A stretch of DNA of 64,000 nucleotides, taken from the NCBI GenBank assembly GCA_964017065.1, contig OZ024789.1:2345657-2409656 (forward strand), given 5' to 3'. The notes under the pieces are model-generated. The model was not told the origin of the DNA. It saw nothing but the letters and a program-made list of their open reading frames with translations, and made no database searches. Shown here one piece after another: positions 42,398 through 53,330 of this stretch; within the stretch, counting starts at the first letter, position 1, and each line of letters starts with the position of its first letter. A program made the translations under genes and the position numbers. The DNA is from Haliclona indistincta. Its lineage: Eukaryota; Porifera; Demospongiae; Haplosclerida; Chalinidae.

Positions 42398-43782
42398 AAT
42401 AGAGACGATAGCTCTGTACAATAGTCACATGAAATGCCCGTTTACTAATTGGAGAAGTGTGTCATATTCAAGTGAGTGTGCATCTCTCAATACATGCCCT
42501 GTATAGCTAATGGTAAAATTATAAGATAGTGGACGAGTTTTCTGTGACAAAGCCTTGACATGATCAGTTACGGAGGATCATGTGGATCAGCTTATGGCAC
42601 CTGGGCATAACTTCTATTATAGATGACACTATTTTGGTAAACGCATACACTCAGACATTGCCCTTGTTTGTGCTCATGTGCATGTATGTAACATGTTATG
42701 TAAACGTGACCATATTTTCATAAACCACCCATAATTATGGTGCTAAATGTAAATTACATTTATGAAGACAAAAATACCATTTTCTGAAGTTGTATTTCTA
42801 AAACAAACATACCATTTACTCCCTTGTACCTTAGCTACAAGATGTGCTAACCAAAACCAGAATACATGACAATTCCTAGGAACCTAATGAGCAGCGCCAA
42901 ATTGGTAGTTTATAAAAATACAGTCCTTTCTTTTTGCTTGTCCTTTCCTTACATTACAATTGGAATGGCCGTGGGAGTCTAAGCATGAGATATTCCTTGA
43001 TGGCGCTGTTGCAAGCTAGCTAGCTTGCATTGGTCTGCAGGATTCAAACCAAGAATCTGCTTTCTACAATTAATTTCCCTTTCTGTATGTAATAACGGCA
43101 AGTTTCTAGCAAGAATTTTTAAAGAAGCAAACATAGCAAGACTTTTCATTGTGATGAAAAATCTTTAAAATAGAGCTTAAATCAATGGTGAGAATTTTTC
43201 CTTGGAATAAAACTGAAAATTCTTGACATAATCAAAAGAATGTACACGTAAGGTAAATCGGAAATAAAGGGTATACATGCAAATGTGAACTGCTGCATTA
43301 ATTACAATTCAATAGTAACAATAGTAAACCAGAATTGGCTAACAAGTGATGTACTCACTTGAACACATCAATGCTTGATAGAGTCTCTTATAGGCAGTCT
43401 AAAATTAAACTGGGTGCACTTGCTGAGCTGAGCACTTTGCAAGTGCAACAACAATTGGAGAAGGCATGCATCACGTGTGAGACAGTTATTTTCACTCAGC
43501 TATAGATAAGTGTTTCTATCTGCACAGTAACTCTTTCAGCTGATCACTTTTCTCTTCTCTATCTTGTAGCTAGCATAGATGCATGAACACAGTTGTGTCT
43601 TGATACATAATTATACGTGTAGCCTGTTCTCTCAGATATATTTAATTAAAGTAATGCCAACAATACAGACCAGGAATAGACAACAGCAATTTTGATGTGT
43701 GTGGTGTTGCACCAATAATATTTTTTTGTTCCAGTTATTAGTTTTTCATTTGTTGTACTCTTAAGTGCAAGAATAATAGTCT
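42398..43782. repeat. 5' flank of transporter copy 3 and right end of block 3
   Basis: Matches 8088-8785 and 9985-10500. An insertion specific to this copy (about 42705-42930) reads 'accatattttcataaacc' onward. It holds the empty site for foldback element family 1 near 43268. Non-coding. Confidence 0.6.
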
Positions 43783-44686
43783 AGGCCCTGACTAAGATTT
43801 GTATGCATTTAATTTAGGAGAGGACAGCTCAACTGTTTTAGGGTAATTTGACCCCAAGGAATAAGATGTGATTATGTGCCAAATTGTCTATCCGCTGCGA
43901 AATACTCGGAAATGACCACGCCCTTTTTATCGGAAGTGTCACTAACAATAATTGCTCCATCTTCTTAACCATTTTTAGTAACCTACTTTCTAGCAACTGT
44001 TCTAAGGTAATATGACCCTAAGAAATATATTGGGATGTGTGCCAAAACCAATATTCACTGCAAAAAAATGGCTACACCTTTTTTAGAAATGCATTAACAT
44101 CTCCATTTTAAAGAGTTTAATATTTTTAAGATCCTGATGGTTTGCAAGTACAGGGTATTAAAAAAGACACAATTTACTAGAGTCACTTAAATATAAACTT
44201 AGGCAGTATTTAGTATTACAAAATGATGTTCATAAAATGAAGTTATTCAGTGATAGGGTATTTGCAGGATTCACACTTGCAGTATTTACAAAACTTGATT
44301 AGCAACATATCCATTCTTGTGGGCACATTTACCACATGTACAAGGATCAGGAAGGTCTTTAGGCTAGGGGTAACAATACCAGGAGCTATTAAATTTTCTT
44401 TGTGAAACCATACAACTCAGCGTTCATTTCTAAACCATCTTTAAGTGGGGTTGTATCCATAGTTGTTGTTGTTAATATGCCTGGCTTGAGATAATATCCA
44501 TAGCTGTTGTTGGCTTGAGACACCTTACTACAGCACTGGGGACAAGCTTGGAAGGTGTCTCCCTGCACTCCGTGCTCTGACTGGATGTGATACAACTAGC
44601 AAGATTTCTACGAAGCATGCAGCAATAAAAGCTATCCACAACAATTTAACACTGATACAGAACTTTAAGTCTTTAACAACTCAGAC

Positions 44687-44872
44687 ATGACAGATAGCAT
44701 GATACAGACGGCAGAAAATTATCTAGTAAGGTGTCTCAAGCCAACAAAAGACTTGGAAACATTTGATGACTTGCGTCTTGCTGCTTTGAGAAAATTCCCT
44801 GCACATCAGCCAATGCAAGAAAGCATATTCAAAATATTATCAACAACAGCTAAGGATACAAGCCCCACTTAA
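44687..44872 (+). pseudogene. Short decayed frame inside the foldback element
   Basis: 61 residues (MTDSMIQTAENYLVRCLKPT, then DLETFDDLRLAALRKFPAHQ). The pattern '(E)xxLVxxL...FDDLRLxxLxKFPAxxP' recalls an uncharacterised protein carried by repeats in sponges and cnidarians. This is a resemblance from memory only. Flanking frames are broken. Confidence 0.3.
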
Positions 44873-45439
44873 AGATGGTTTAGAAATGAAGGCTAAGTCG
44901 TATGGTTTGATTTGTTTCACAAAGAAAATTTAATCCTGGTATTGTTACCCCCAGCCTAAAGACCTTCCTGATCCTTGTACATGTGGTAAATGTGCCCACA
45001 AGAATGGATATGTCGATGCAGGGTAGCTGGAATCAAGTGTTTCAAATACCTTAAGTGTAAAGGAGGTGAATCCTGCAAAAATCCTATCACTGAAAAACTT
45101 CATTTTTGAGAACACCATTTTTGTAATACTAAATACTGCCTAAGTTTATATTTGAGTGACTCCTCAAGTTAATAAATTGTGTCTTTTGTTGGTAATACCC
45201 TGTACTTGTACTGTTTTCAAACCATCAGAATCTTAAAATATTAAACTCTTTAAAAGATATTAGTGCATTTCTGAAAAAGGTGTAGCCATCTTTTTGTAGT
45301 GAATATTGGTTTTGGCACACATATAGGGTCATATTAGTTGCTAGAAAGTAGGTTACTAAAATAGTTAGAGCAATTATTGTTAGTGACACTGCCGATAAAA
45401 AGGGCGTGGTCATTTTCGGGTATTTCGCAGCGGATAGAC

Positions 45440-46185
45440 TAGCCTCGTCCCCAGGCCAATTTCTTAGGAAATTAGGCCTGGTAACATTTGCACACGCATG
45501 CGCGAAAGTTTAACTCTTTGTGTTCTGTGAAAGTAAATGAATGTATAACTTCACAAGCTTGTAATTTCCTAACTGTAGTTCTTAGCTTGCTCTTCGTTGT
45601 GATATAGACTCTCAACAAAGAATTCCTTCATTCAGCAAAGTTTAGAGCGTGCCGCAGCACTGGAGGCAAAGCTATGATTACTCTTCGTCTTAGACACAAG
45701 CACGGAGTACGTGTGTCTAGCCCTGTGTTACAGGAGCTATCCACGGTTAGTCTAGAGGACCATACGTACAGAAATTTTGGTTTTAGAGCTTTGAGGCCAG
45801 TTAACCGTCGGCTCTTACATTTGAGAGCGATGCACATCGAAGAGAAAGCACTGTTTCAGCGTATAGCTACGATGCCTCTTCGGGCCCATGTCTTGGGAGT
45901 CCTACTGTGTCCACAGATATAGCTGTAAGCTGATTTTGAGTTCAGGACGCGGCTTACAAGAAGCATACTGTAAACGCATCTTTGTCATGTCACGTCAGCA
46001 ACAGAATCGCTCCGCCTCTTACCCTGCCTATTTTTGCATCGTATATTACATAAACGGAGCAATATACGGACATAAATATACCAAACGTGCACGTAAATAT
46101 CCATTAGCGCGATTTGAGCTAAAATTTGGCGCATGCGCGTGCAATTGTTACCAGGCCTTCTATCAAAGGCCTGGGAACGAGGCTA
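45440..46185. mobile_element. 746-bp MITE, probable Mutator-like, with perfect 9-bp target duplication
   Basis: The ends TAGCCTCGTCCCCAGGCC and GGCCTGGGAACGAGGCTA are inverted. The direct repeat CGGATAGAC flanks it at 45431-45439 and 46186-46194. The left arm of the host foldback (near 43898, GTCTATCCG) shows the site once. A 9-bp duplication is characteristic of the Mutator superfamily. The open frames inside (45674-45922) are not recognised. Another family member lies at 851-1213. Confidence 0.85.
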
Positions 46186-48029
46186 CGGATAGACATATCA
46201 CATCTTATTCCTTGGGGTCAAATTACCCTAAAACAGTTGAGTTATCCTCTCCTAAATTAAATGCATACAAATCTTAGTCAGGGCCTCTACTAATAGTGTC
46301 AATACTGAAATACAGCGATGATACAAGCTCGATAAGTTACGTGCATGATAACAACAATGATGATACATGGTTGTATTTACAGTACCATATACTAGAATGA
46401 CACCGAAATCATAACTGATACAATATTGATACAAGGTTGATACAATATTGATGCTGCATGCTCGAAACAATATCGTTTCCCAAATTTCCTGTCACGTACA
46501 TGTATACGACGCTACATGTACATGGCCGTATCATATACCGTTACATAATTGATGCAGGATCCGATTTTTGGTTGTGATACTTGCTGTGTAGTAATAAAAG
46601 ACTGCTTTTAAACGTTGAGTCTGATCGTGTGCATGTTATGATCACGTCAGTTTTAGCCAGTTTGGCGTTTTCAGTGTCCAGTGGACGATGATGGCGCTGC
46701 AAGGCCTGCAAACTCGTGAGTAAAGTCGTTTAAGTATCTTCTGGCAGTCCATAATCTACTTTTCATACTAATATGCAGCAGGTGAAGACGAACCTGCTCC
46801 TCGTTCTAGTCACCAGAGTGTTCTTGTCGGTAACAGCTTGTATGTGTGGGCAGGGCTGGTGGATGGATTGCCAATAGCACACGATGTTCCAGAGAAGCGA
46901 CAGTTTCTTTCTAGGGTGGAGGTGTTCCTTACTGAAAGTGGAGACTGGGTGCGTCTACCAACAACTGGACCTCCTCCACTGGGAGTGTGTGGTTATGGCT
47001 GTGCTGCAGTGGGTGATTCGATTTACTACTTTGGTGGAGAGTGTGGTCACGGGCATGGCTGTTTCCATAACAGTCTACACAAGTTAAGCACATCTTCAAT
47101 GCATTGGGAACTGATTTCACCCAGCACAACAAAAGGCGGAATACCGATGATGAAGAGTGGCTGTGGGATGGTAGCACTTCAAGACATGGATATTGATGTG
47201 TTGTTCATTGTTGGTGGGTTGGGCACCTCTCACTACATGTATCATCAGCCTGGAGCACAGTATAGCCCTGCTGGTAACTACATTAGGTGCAATGAACAGC
47301 ACTTGTTCACTCCATGTTTAAGTGAGTTAATACAATACGGCATGCATTATTTTGAGCTAGTACACATGATGTGCATAATACTACAACAGTTACTTGTTTG
47401 TGCATGTAATGGATGCATATTTTAGTGAAATGCAACATGCATATGTGGTTGAGAATTAATAACATCAGGTGCAGAGCAATTCCGTTTTAGCTACAGTGCA
47501 TAGAACGTCTCTAAGGCAGACACCGTTGGGACCAACAAAATCGTCCATTATAGAGAGGGTGTCCTCTGGTCAGGGATTATTATACTTTATGTTGGTTACA
47601 TTTGGGATTCAGTATTATTATGCAGTATAGAGGGATGAGGGGAGTCCTCAGAGAGGTTCTACTGTATTCAATATGCTAGTTAGACACAGTTTTTGCTAAC
47701 TCAGTATAGTTGTCACAACGTAGCTATAATTCTGATCATTTGAAACTATTGTGCAAAAAGCCATTATAATTATGCCTCTGCTGAAAGTATTCAAAATAGT
47801 ATTGCAATGCATGGTCATTATTGCACAGGAGAGTGGAGTACACCCGATATCACTGGACAGCCTCCACAGCCAACGGACGAATGTACACTTACTCCGGTGG
47901 ATAAGAAGAGAGCTGCACTGTTTGGTGGTAGGAGTGGATCAAAAGATGTCAGCGATGAGCTGTTGATAGTAGAACTGAGTAGAAATACTGTGGTGAGTGA
48001 ATATTCTACATCACATGCATGCATGTGTA

Positions 48030-48740
48030 CAAGATAATAAAAAGAAAATAATTCTAATGAATCAAAAGGATGCATATGTAGGGATGAAGATTGGCAGATG
48101 GAAATCAGCCACTGGCTCAAAATGTAAACCAACAGGGAGGTAACACGGTTGACTGCCAAATAGACCATGCATCTCCTATACATCAGTGACTGCTCTACTG
48201 GCATTAAGGCTGTTGACTGTTGGCCCACATGGCTACATGAAGTCTTATGTGCATGTCAGCCACTGATGTAGGAAGCAGCATGGTCTACTAGCCAGCAATC
48301 GTGTTAACATTCTGTGTTACCTCTTTGTTGGTTTATATTGTGGGCTAATGGCAGATTTCCTCATTACAAATCTCCAACCCTAAATCCTTTTGAATGTGTT
48401 ACGAGAAATTTATTTTTATTTTCTATTTTTGTGCTGTTTTTACTTAATTTTTAGTAAGATTTTATATTTTGGTGCAGTTCAAGTTGCACGTGCATGCTGA
48501 GCCTTTTAATTTTTGCCGTAGTCTATGATTTTCTTTTTTGTGTGCTTTATTAAAATTGATACACATTATGAAATCTGGCTACTTGCGTAGCTATACGAGT
48601 CCCAGCAGTATACGGTATACGAGCGGTATATGAGGCACCTTACCCCTGCTGATATTTCTGTACCACTGTTAGCTGCAGCAGCTGCAGAGTGTGAATATTA
48701 CACAAGCTTAGTCACGTGTATTTTATTCATATCTGCTGGG
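48030..48740. mobile_element. Foldback element, family 1, diverged copy C
   Basis: Begins AATAAAAAGAAAATAATTCT and contains inverted arms around 'gtaaaccaacagggaggtaa' / 'ttacctctttgttggttta'. Then follows 'ttttggtgcagttcaagttg' as in copy A at 9220. Confidence 0.65.
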
Positions 48741-48943
48741 AAGGAACCACCCAGGACACTGTAGGATCGTACTAGCTTTTAGAGAGTAGAAAATAATGAA
48801 TGTGTCAAAATGACGTCATCTCATGAATATAAAATTACATTTTGCGTTTGGCGGCGCATGCTCTGCACACGCATTTTTACTTTATTATGGCTTGCCCCTC
48901 TGCTCCATCAATCCTAGTTACGTCCCTGTGCTAATACTTAAAT

Positions 48944-49050
48944 AGTAGTTATATACCGATCAGGAGGTGTTTAAGCGATTTAAAGCCCGCGGGCGTAGCC
49001 CAAGGGCTTTAAATGCTTAAACACCAACTGTGAGGTATATAACTACTTTA
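48944..49050. mobile_element. Hairpin MITE (family H)
   Basis: TAGTTATATACCGATCAGGA with GGTGTTTAAGC is inverted at the right (GCTTAAACACC ... GGTATATAACTA). The centre is AAAGCCCGCGGGCGTAGCCC followed by AAGGGCTTT. Confidence 0.75.
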
Positions 49051-49334
49051 AACCATAGTGCGCTGCTTGCCTAACGTCTAGCTGGCTACCTTGCGTCGCA
49101 GGAAGACCGCAGGGCAGCCCGAGCGCCGTTTGTTTGTGGATTCTCGAACGCGGCGGCCATCTTGAAACGCGTGCGGGCTGTACACGATTTATAACCCTCA
49201 TTAACGGTCGTTACATCAAAGAGAATTATTCATACTATGGTTTAATATTTGTGGTGCATATGCTAGCTTATATACCGTTGCTATGTGGTTGCTAAGGATA
49301 TACGCGTTTCATAAATCGACCATAGCACTGGGAT

Positions 49335-49425
49335 CCGCCTACAGTGCTATATCATGCGGCCAAGAATGCTATATCAACCGGCCGAGAATGCTATATCATG
49401 CGGCCAAGAGTGCTATATCTGAGGT
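49335..49425. repeat. 23-bp tandem repeat, about four units
   Basis: The unit resembles AATGCTATATCATGCGGCCA, with 'agtgctatatcatgcggccaag', 'aatgctatatcaaccggccgag', 'aatgctatatcatgcggccaag' and 'agtgctatatctgagg' in succession. Confidence 0.85.
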
Positions 49426-49967
49426 GACCTTTGTACCAGCACGATAGCTTTAATACACGCACCATCACGTTCATCAAACAATTCAACATCAAAACATAGT
49501 AAACACATTATACAGGAACACGTGAGAGAGCTACAGTCCAATGAGCAGGCTCCCAAGAAACTGCGAGTGGCGGGGAGTTGAAATTGTCCAGTGTGTTAAA
49601 TCATCGTTGATCATGACAGCACAGCCAGCAACAACACAAAGACACTCGGGAGGCGAAATAGTAGCGATCTATGCGCCTCAGCTACATAACCGCGCCGGGT
49701 GTAGGCAAGCTGGGTCATTGTAGATCGCCCACATAACAACTTTGGATGTAAGTCTAATCTCAACCTTTTCCTGGTAGATAGAAACGCTTCATTAACAACA
49801 CTGACAGCCGAGAAAGGTCACGGGTGAGCAGCTAGACCAGCCAGGAGCCAGCACCATAGTAGCACGTTCTTTCGCCATTTTATGTGACGTCATGTACGTT
49901 GCTAGGCGATGGCGGTGACGTAACAGGTTGCCAAGGCATCCTTGGCAACCACATAGCAACAGTAGAT

Positions 49968-50062
49968 AAATCTGTTATATCCCTCCCACTCGGGATGTTG
50001 CGGTTTATAGCGCCCTCCGGCGTCGGGCGCTATAAACCAGCAACATCCCTCGTGGGAGTGAT
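49968..50062. mobile_element. Hairpin MITE (family H)
   Basis: GTTATATCCCTCCCACTCGG with GATGTTGCGGTTTATAGCGCC is inverted as GGCGCTATAAACCAGCAACATC with CCTCGTGGGAGTGATATAAC. It lies 32 bases before the acceptor of kelch exon 4. Confidence 0.75.
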
Positions 50063-51616
50063 ATAACTAATACAAATTTCATACTATATTGCAGAACTGG
50101 ACCAAGATTAAAAAACCTGCCATATCGTCATTGCTGCCATTTGGTCGAGAGTGGCCTGAGAATAGGTACAGTCATGCTGCTGCTGCATGCATGTGTGGTC
50201 CAATACTAGTGATAATGGGAGGATGCAGGAGGGCTCAGACTATTGTCAGTGACTTTTGCATTTGGGACTACAGCACTTAATTTGCTATGGAAGAAGGTAT
50301 TATAGCCAGTTGATAAAAATATGTTACCAAATTAAAGCCTTAATTCGTGCAGCTACGTCTCCCTAACTCTGTGACTGAACGAAGGTATCATTCAGTTTCT
50401 GCTCTACAACTATCACCACACAGTGTGTTGCTGATTCTATTTGGTGGACTAAAAACATTTGATACAGTTAAACTATCCAACACTGTCATCATTGAATTGA
50501 GTGAGCGTAATTATTGTTATTAATTTTTATGCTGTTGGTGATATAGCAGCACCAATTGCAAATTTACACTATTACTAATTTTAGTGAAAGTACATTATTA
50601 TCAGCAACTATAGGGGAATTTTGAAAGGCTATAATTATAGTAATTTTAATAACAGCTTGTGTGCACACTATCAATTATACTAATACATTAATTATTTCAT
50701 AATAATAATATTATTTGTTCATTAATTTTTCACAAATTTTAGCACAAGCCTAAGAAAGCACAAAAATTTTGACTATCGCCACCTAAATTTAGGTGCCTCT
50801 ACTTAAGAAGTCTCACTGATGATTTAATGTCAAAATTAATTTAGGTGGCCTATGTTTGCAAAGTCTATCAAAATGTTCCAAAATTTAGCAAGGCCAGGTG
50901 GTGTCGTCTAAATCTCAGCAAAGTTGCCTAAATTAGGTAGGATGTTAGATTTTAGCCTAAATTTAGGTAAAACTTCCTAAATTTAGGCATGGTGTGTTGC
51001 CTAAATTTAGGTGGCGAAAGTCAAAATTTTATCCAATTTCATGCATGTGCTTACTTACGAGGCATGTGCATTAAAATTTTTTGAATTCTGCAAAAAACAT
51101 TATTGGACAAATATAATAATTGTGTTTACTATCCTCTTCATTTCAGTTCAGGGAAGGGATCTTCAATGGTTTGTGGGTACTGTATTACAGGGAGCAACAT
51201 TGAATGACAAGAGAATGTATCAGCAGGTGCTATCAAAATGGAGAAAAAATCAAGATCAGCTGGAGGTGTTTTTCTTCAGTGAATGTCTAGAAGTTATAAT
51301 ATTATTGGTGGAAACCACATCACACAGTTACGACAACAAGTGCAGCTGGAGAGGGAAAGAGCCAGAGAGGTCGAGCAGACATTGACAGAAGAGAAGGAGC
51401 AGGTAGGAGATATCTGAGAGCTGTAACTATACCATTTCATTATCACAACATGTACAGCTGCTGCTTCACTTGCATAATACTGAGAGCACTCTCAATCAGG
51501 TGGTACAGCAGTCACAGCAGGCCATGGAGAGGGAGCAACAACTGAATCAACAATTGACAGAACAGGTTTGTATCATAGTACATGTGTTAATATATTGATG
51601 GTAGCCACTGTAATAG

Positions 51617-51730
51617 AACCAGCAACTGACCAGAGAGAAGGAGCAAATGACCAGAGAGAAGGAGCAAGTGATCAGGGAGAAGGAACAAGTGAACAGGGAG
51701 AAGGAGCAAGTGACTAGAGAGAAGGAACAG
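51617..51730 (+). other. Coiled-coil exon with repeated EKEQ units
   Basis: One exon encodes five near-copies of REKEQV/M-x-REKEQ (7-residue period, 21-bp DNA repeats). A heptad-length charged helix of this type favours dimerisation. It has no counterpart in the intact gene, where one exon (55662-55802) provides the coiled coil. Confidence 0.7.
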
Positions 51731-52912
51731 GTATACATGTACACATCATCACCTAGTGAATGACACTGAAACCACTCTCAATCAGGTGGTACAGCAGTCA
51801 CAGCAGGCCATGGAGAGGGTGCAACAACTGAATCAACAATTGACAAAAGAGGTTGTATAGTACTATATATAGCTATCATGTTTTAATGGTGGTCACTGCA
51901 ATAGAACCAGCAACTGACCAGGACAAACCAGCAGCTTGAGGAACAGCTAGAAGCAACCAACACACACTCGCAGCAACAGATACAGCAGCTAAGACAGCAA
52001 GTCAGTGATGTTTATAGTGAGATAATTATACAAGAAATTTCATCTCCAGTTATCAGTAATGAGGATCACTGAGGATAGGGATCGACCCCACTGGGTAATA
52101 GACAGAGGAGAAATAGAGCTAACTGAGGAGGAGCTGGGGAGAGGAGGTTGGGGAGTGGTGAAAGTTGGCAATTTTCGTGGACTCCGAGCGGCCGCGAAAA
52201 TCTTGTACAATGTCATTGTCTCAGATTACAATCGTCGGCAATTCTCATGAGAAATGACAATTGCTGCTAAGGTCCGCCACCCCAACCTGCTGCTGTTCAT
52301 AGGAGCAACAAGAGAGGGAGAGACAATCATCCTCACAGAACTAATGCCTACCAGCCTGCGTGGAGAGCTAGAAAAGCAGGAAATATCAAGAGTGCAAATT
52401 ACTTCCATTGCTAAAGATGTGGCTTGTGCTCTGTGTTATTTACACCAGTGGAGGCCCTCTCCGATCATCCATCGTGACATCAGCAGTGCCAATGTGCTAC
52501 TCGAGCCCCTCCCTAATGGCTGGCGGGCAAAGGTTTCTGATTATGGCTCTGCTCAGTTTATGAATGCTGTTGCCACAGTTGCTCCAGGCAGCCCTGCTTA
52601 TGCTGCTCCTGAGGCTCACTATCCCGAACAGCACTCTCCTAAAATGGACACCTTCAGTTATGGAGTATTGCTGATAGAGATGTGTGTGCGAGAGTTCCCT
52701 GAGCTTAGTCCAGCACAAAGAGAGGCTCAGATCCTGGAAATCCAGTGGGCAGCCATGGTGCCCCTGGTGAGGAGGTGTACTAGTGAGAGACCAGCTGATC
52801 GTCCCAGCATGAGGGACATCATGGAGCTACTAGGTATATAGACTAGGTATATTACTATCTCACTTTGTATACTCTCACTATAGGCTCCATCACAGATCAG
52901 ACTGCGACATAA

Positions 52913-53330
52913 ATGGTCATGGTGACACAACATTCTGTGTTCCAGATTATTTTTTATAAACTCATGCATGCAGCTGTTCTATATAGTGTTAAATTATATA
53001 TTTTTGTTCCTTTATCAGTGATGGATGGTCGAGAGCCCTTCTTCTGTTTCTGAATGACGAACTAAGACAAGCTATAATAGTGGTGGAATTACATGAACTA
53101 TAAACCTGCAGTCTCTAATAAACATGCAAGCATGCATGAACAAAATACAATTAAATCTTTATAAACAGGCATGCCTCATCAGTCAGACTAAAAACTTATT
53201 TGGTTGATTTGACGAGCCTGAGCGAGTTCGAATTCTCCTCAATTTTGGTCAATATTCCCGCACTAATCCGGCGCGGAATTTTGACGCGGCACCCATAGCT
53301 GCTTCTCGATCCATCTACAAATAGCAGTTT
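52913..53330 (+). promoter_or_regulatory. Intergenic region between the kinase pseudogene and the intact kelch-kinase gene
   Basis: About 420 bp. It should contain the promoter of the gene starting at 53331. No TATA box stands out. Confidence 0.3.

Larger units (their letters stand above)
39375..43730. repeat. Duplicated block, copy 3 (Death exon remnant plus transporter)
   Basis: Homologous to 27710-29305 on its left half and to 5217-10500 overall, minus the inserted SINE and foldback element. The order is Death-domain exon (plus strand), common 3' flank, transporter (minus strand), transporter 5' flank and a diverged Death-exon piece (about 43346-43440). Confidence 0.8.
43783..46286. mobile_element. 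2.5-kb foldback element with long inverted arms
   Basis: The left end AGGCCCTGACTAAGATTTGT is inverted at the right end (ACAAATCTTAGTCAGGGCCT). The arms match over hundreds of bases, for example GGGTAATTTGACCCCAAGGA / TCCTTGGGGTCAAATTACCC, GTCTATCCGCTGCGAAATA and TTTAAGTGGGGTTGTA / CAAGCCCCACTTAAA. Interior text suggests a decayed coding region (44687-44869, and CTCGKCAHKNGY near 44985). The right arm is split by the MITE at 45440-46185. Confidence 0.8.
47993..50094. other. Large intron of the pseudogene, filled with repeats
   Basis: Holds a diverged family-1 foldback (about 48030-48740), a hairpin (48944-49050), a 23-bp tandem repeat (49335-49425) and a second hairpin (49968-50062). The intact neighbour has only about 310 bp at this intron position. 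Confidence 0.65.
46691..52912 (+). pseudogene. Kelch - coiled coil - kinase paralogue, inactivated
   Basis: Exons 46691-46715, 46779-47321, 47829-47992, 50095-50296, 50353-50500, 51147-51265, 51328-51402, 51458-51565, 51617-51730, 51905-52000, 52050-52833 and 52884-52912 follow the layout of the intact gene at 53331. There are two lesions. One extra base in exon 4 (near 50275) turns the expected DxxTNLLWKK into a stop. In the kinase exon, TGA at 52248-52250 replaces the CGA (Arg) of the paralogue, just before the alpha-C glutamate. A coiled-coil exon copy (51745-51855) has also lost its acceptor. The kinase still reads HRDISSANVLL but has DYG for DFG. Without both repairs no active kinase can be made. 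Either lesion could in principle be an assembly error, but two together favour a pseudogene. Confidence 0.8.

Noticed and set aside
41402..42424. Plus-strand frames over transporter copy 3
   Set aside because: Antisense shadows of the transporter reading frame.
45674..45922. 82-codon frame within the Mutator-like MITE
   Set aside because: No domain is visible. The element looks non-autonomous and the frame crosses no conserved motif.
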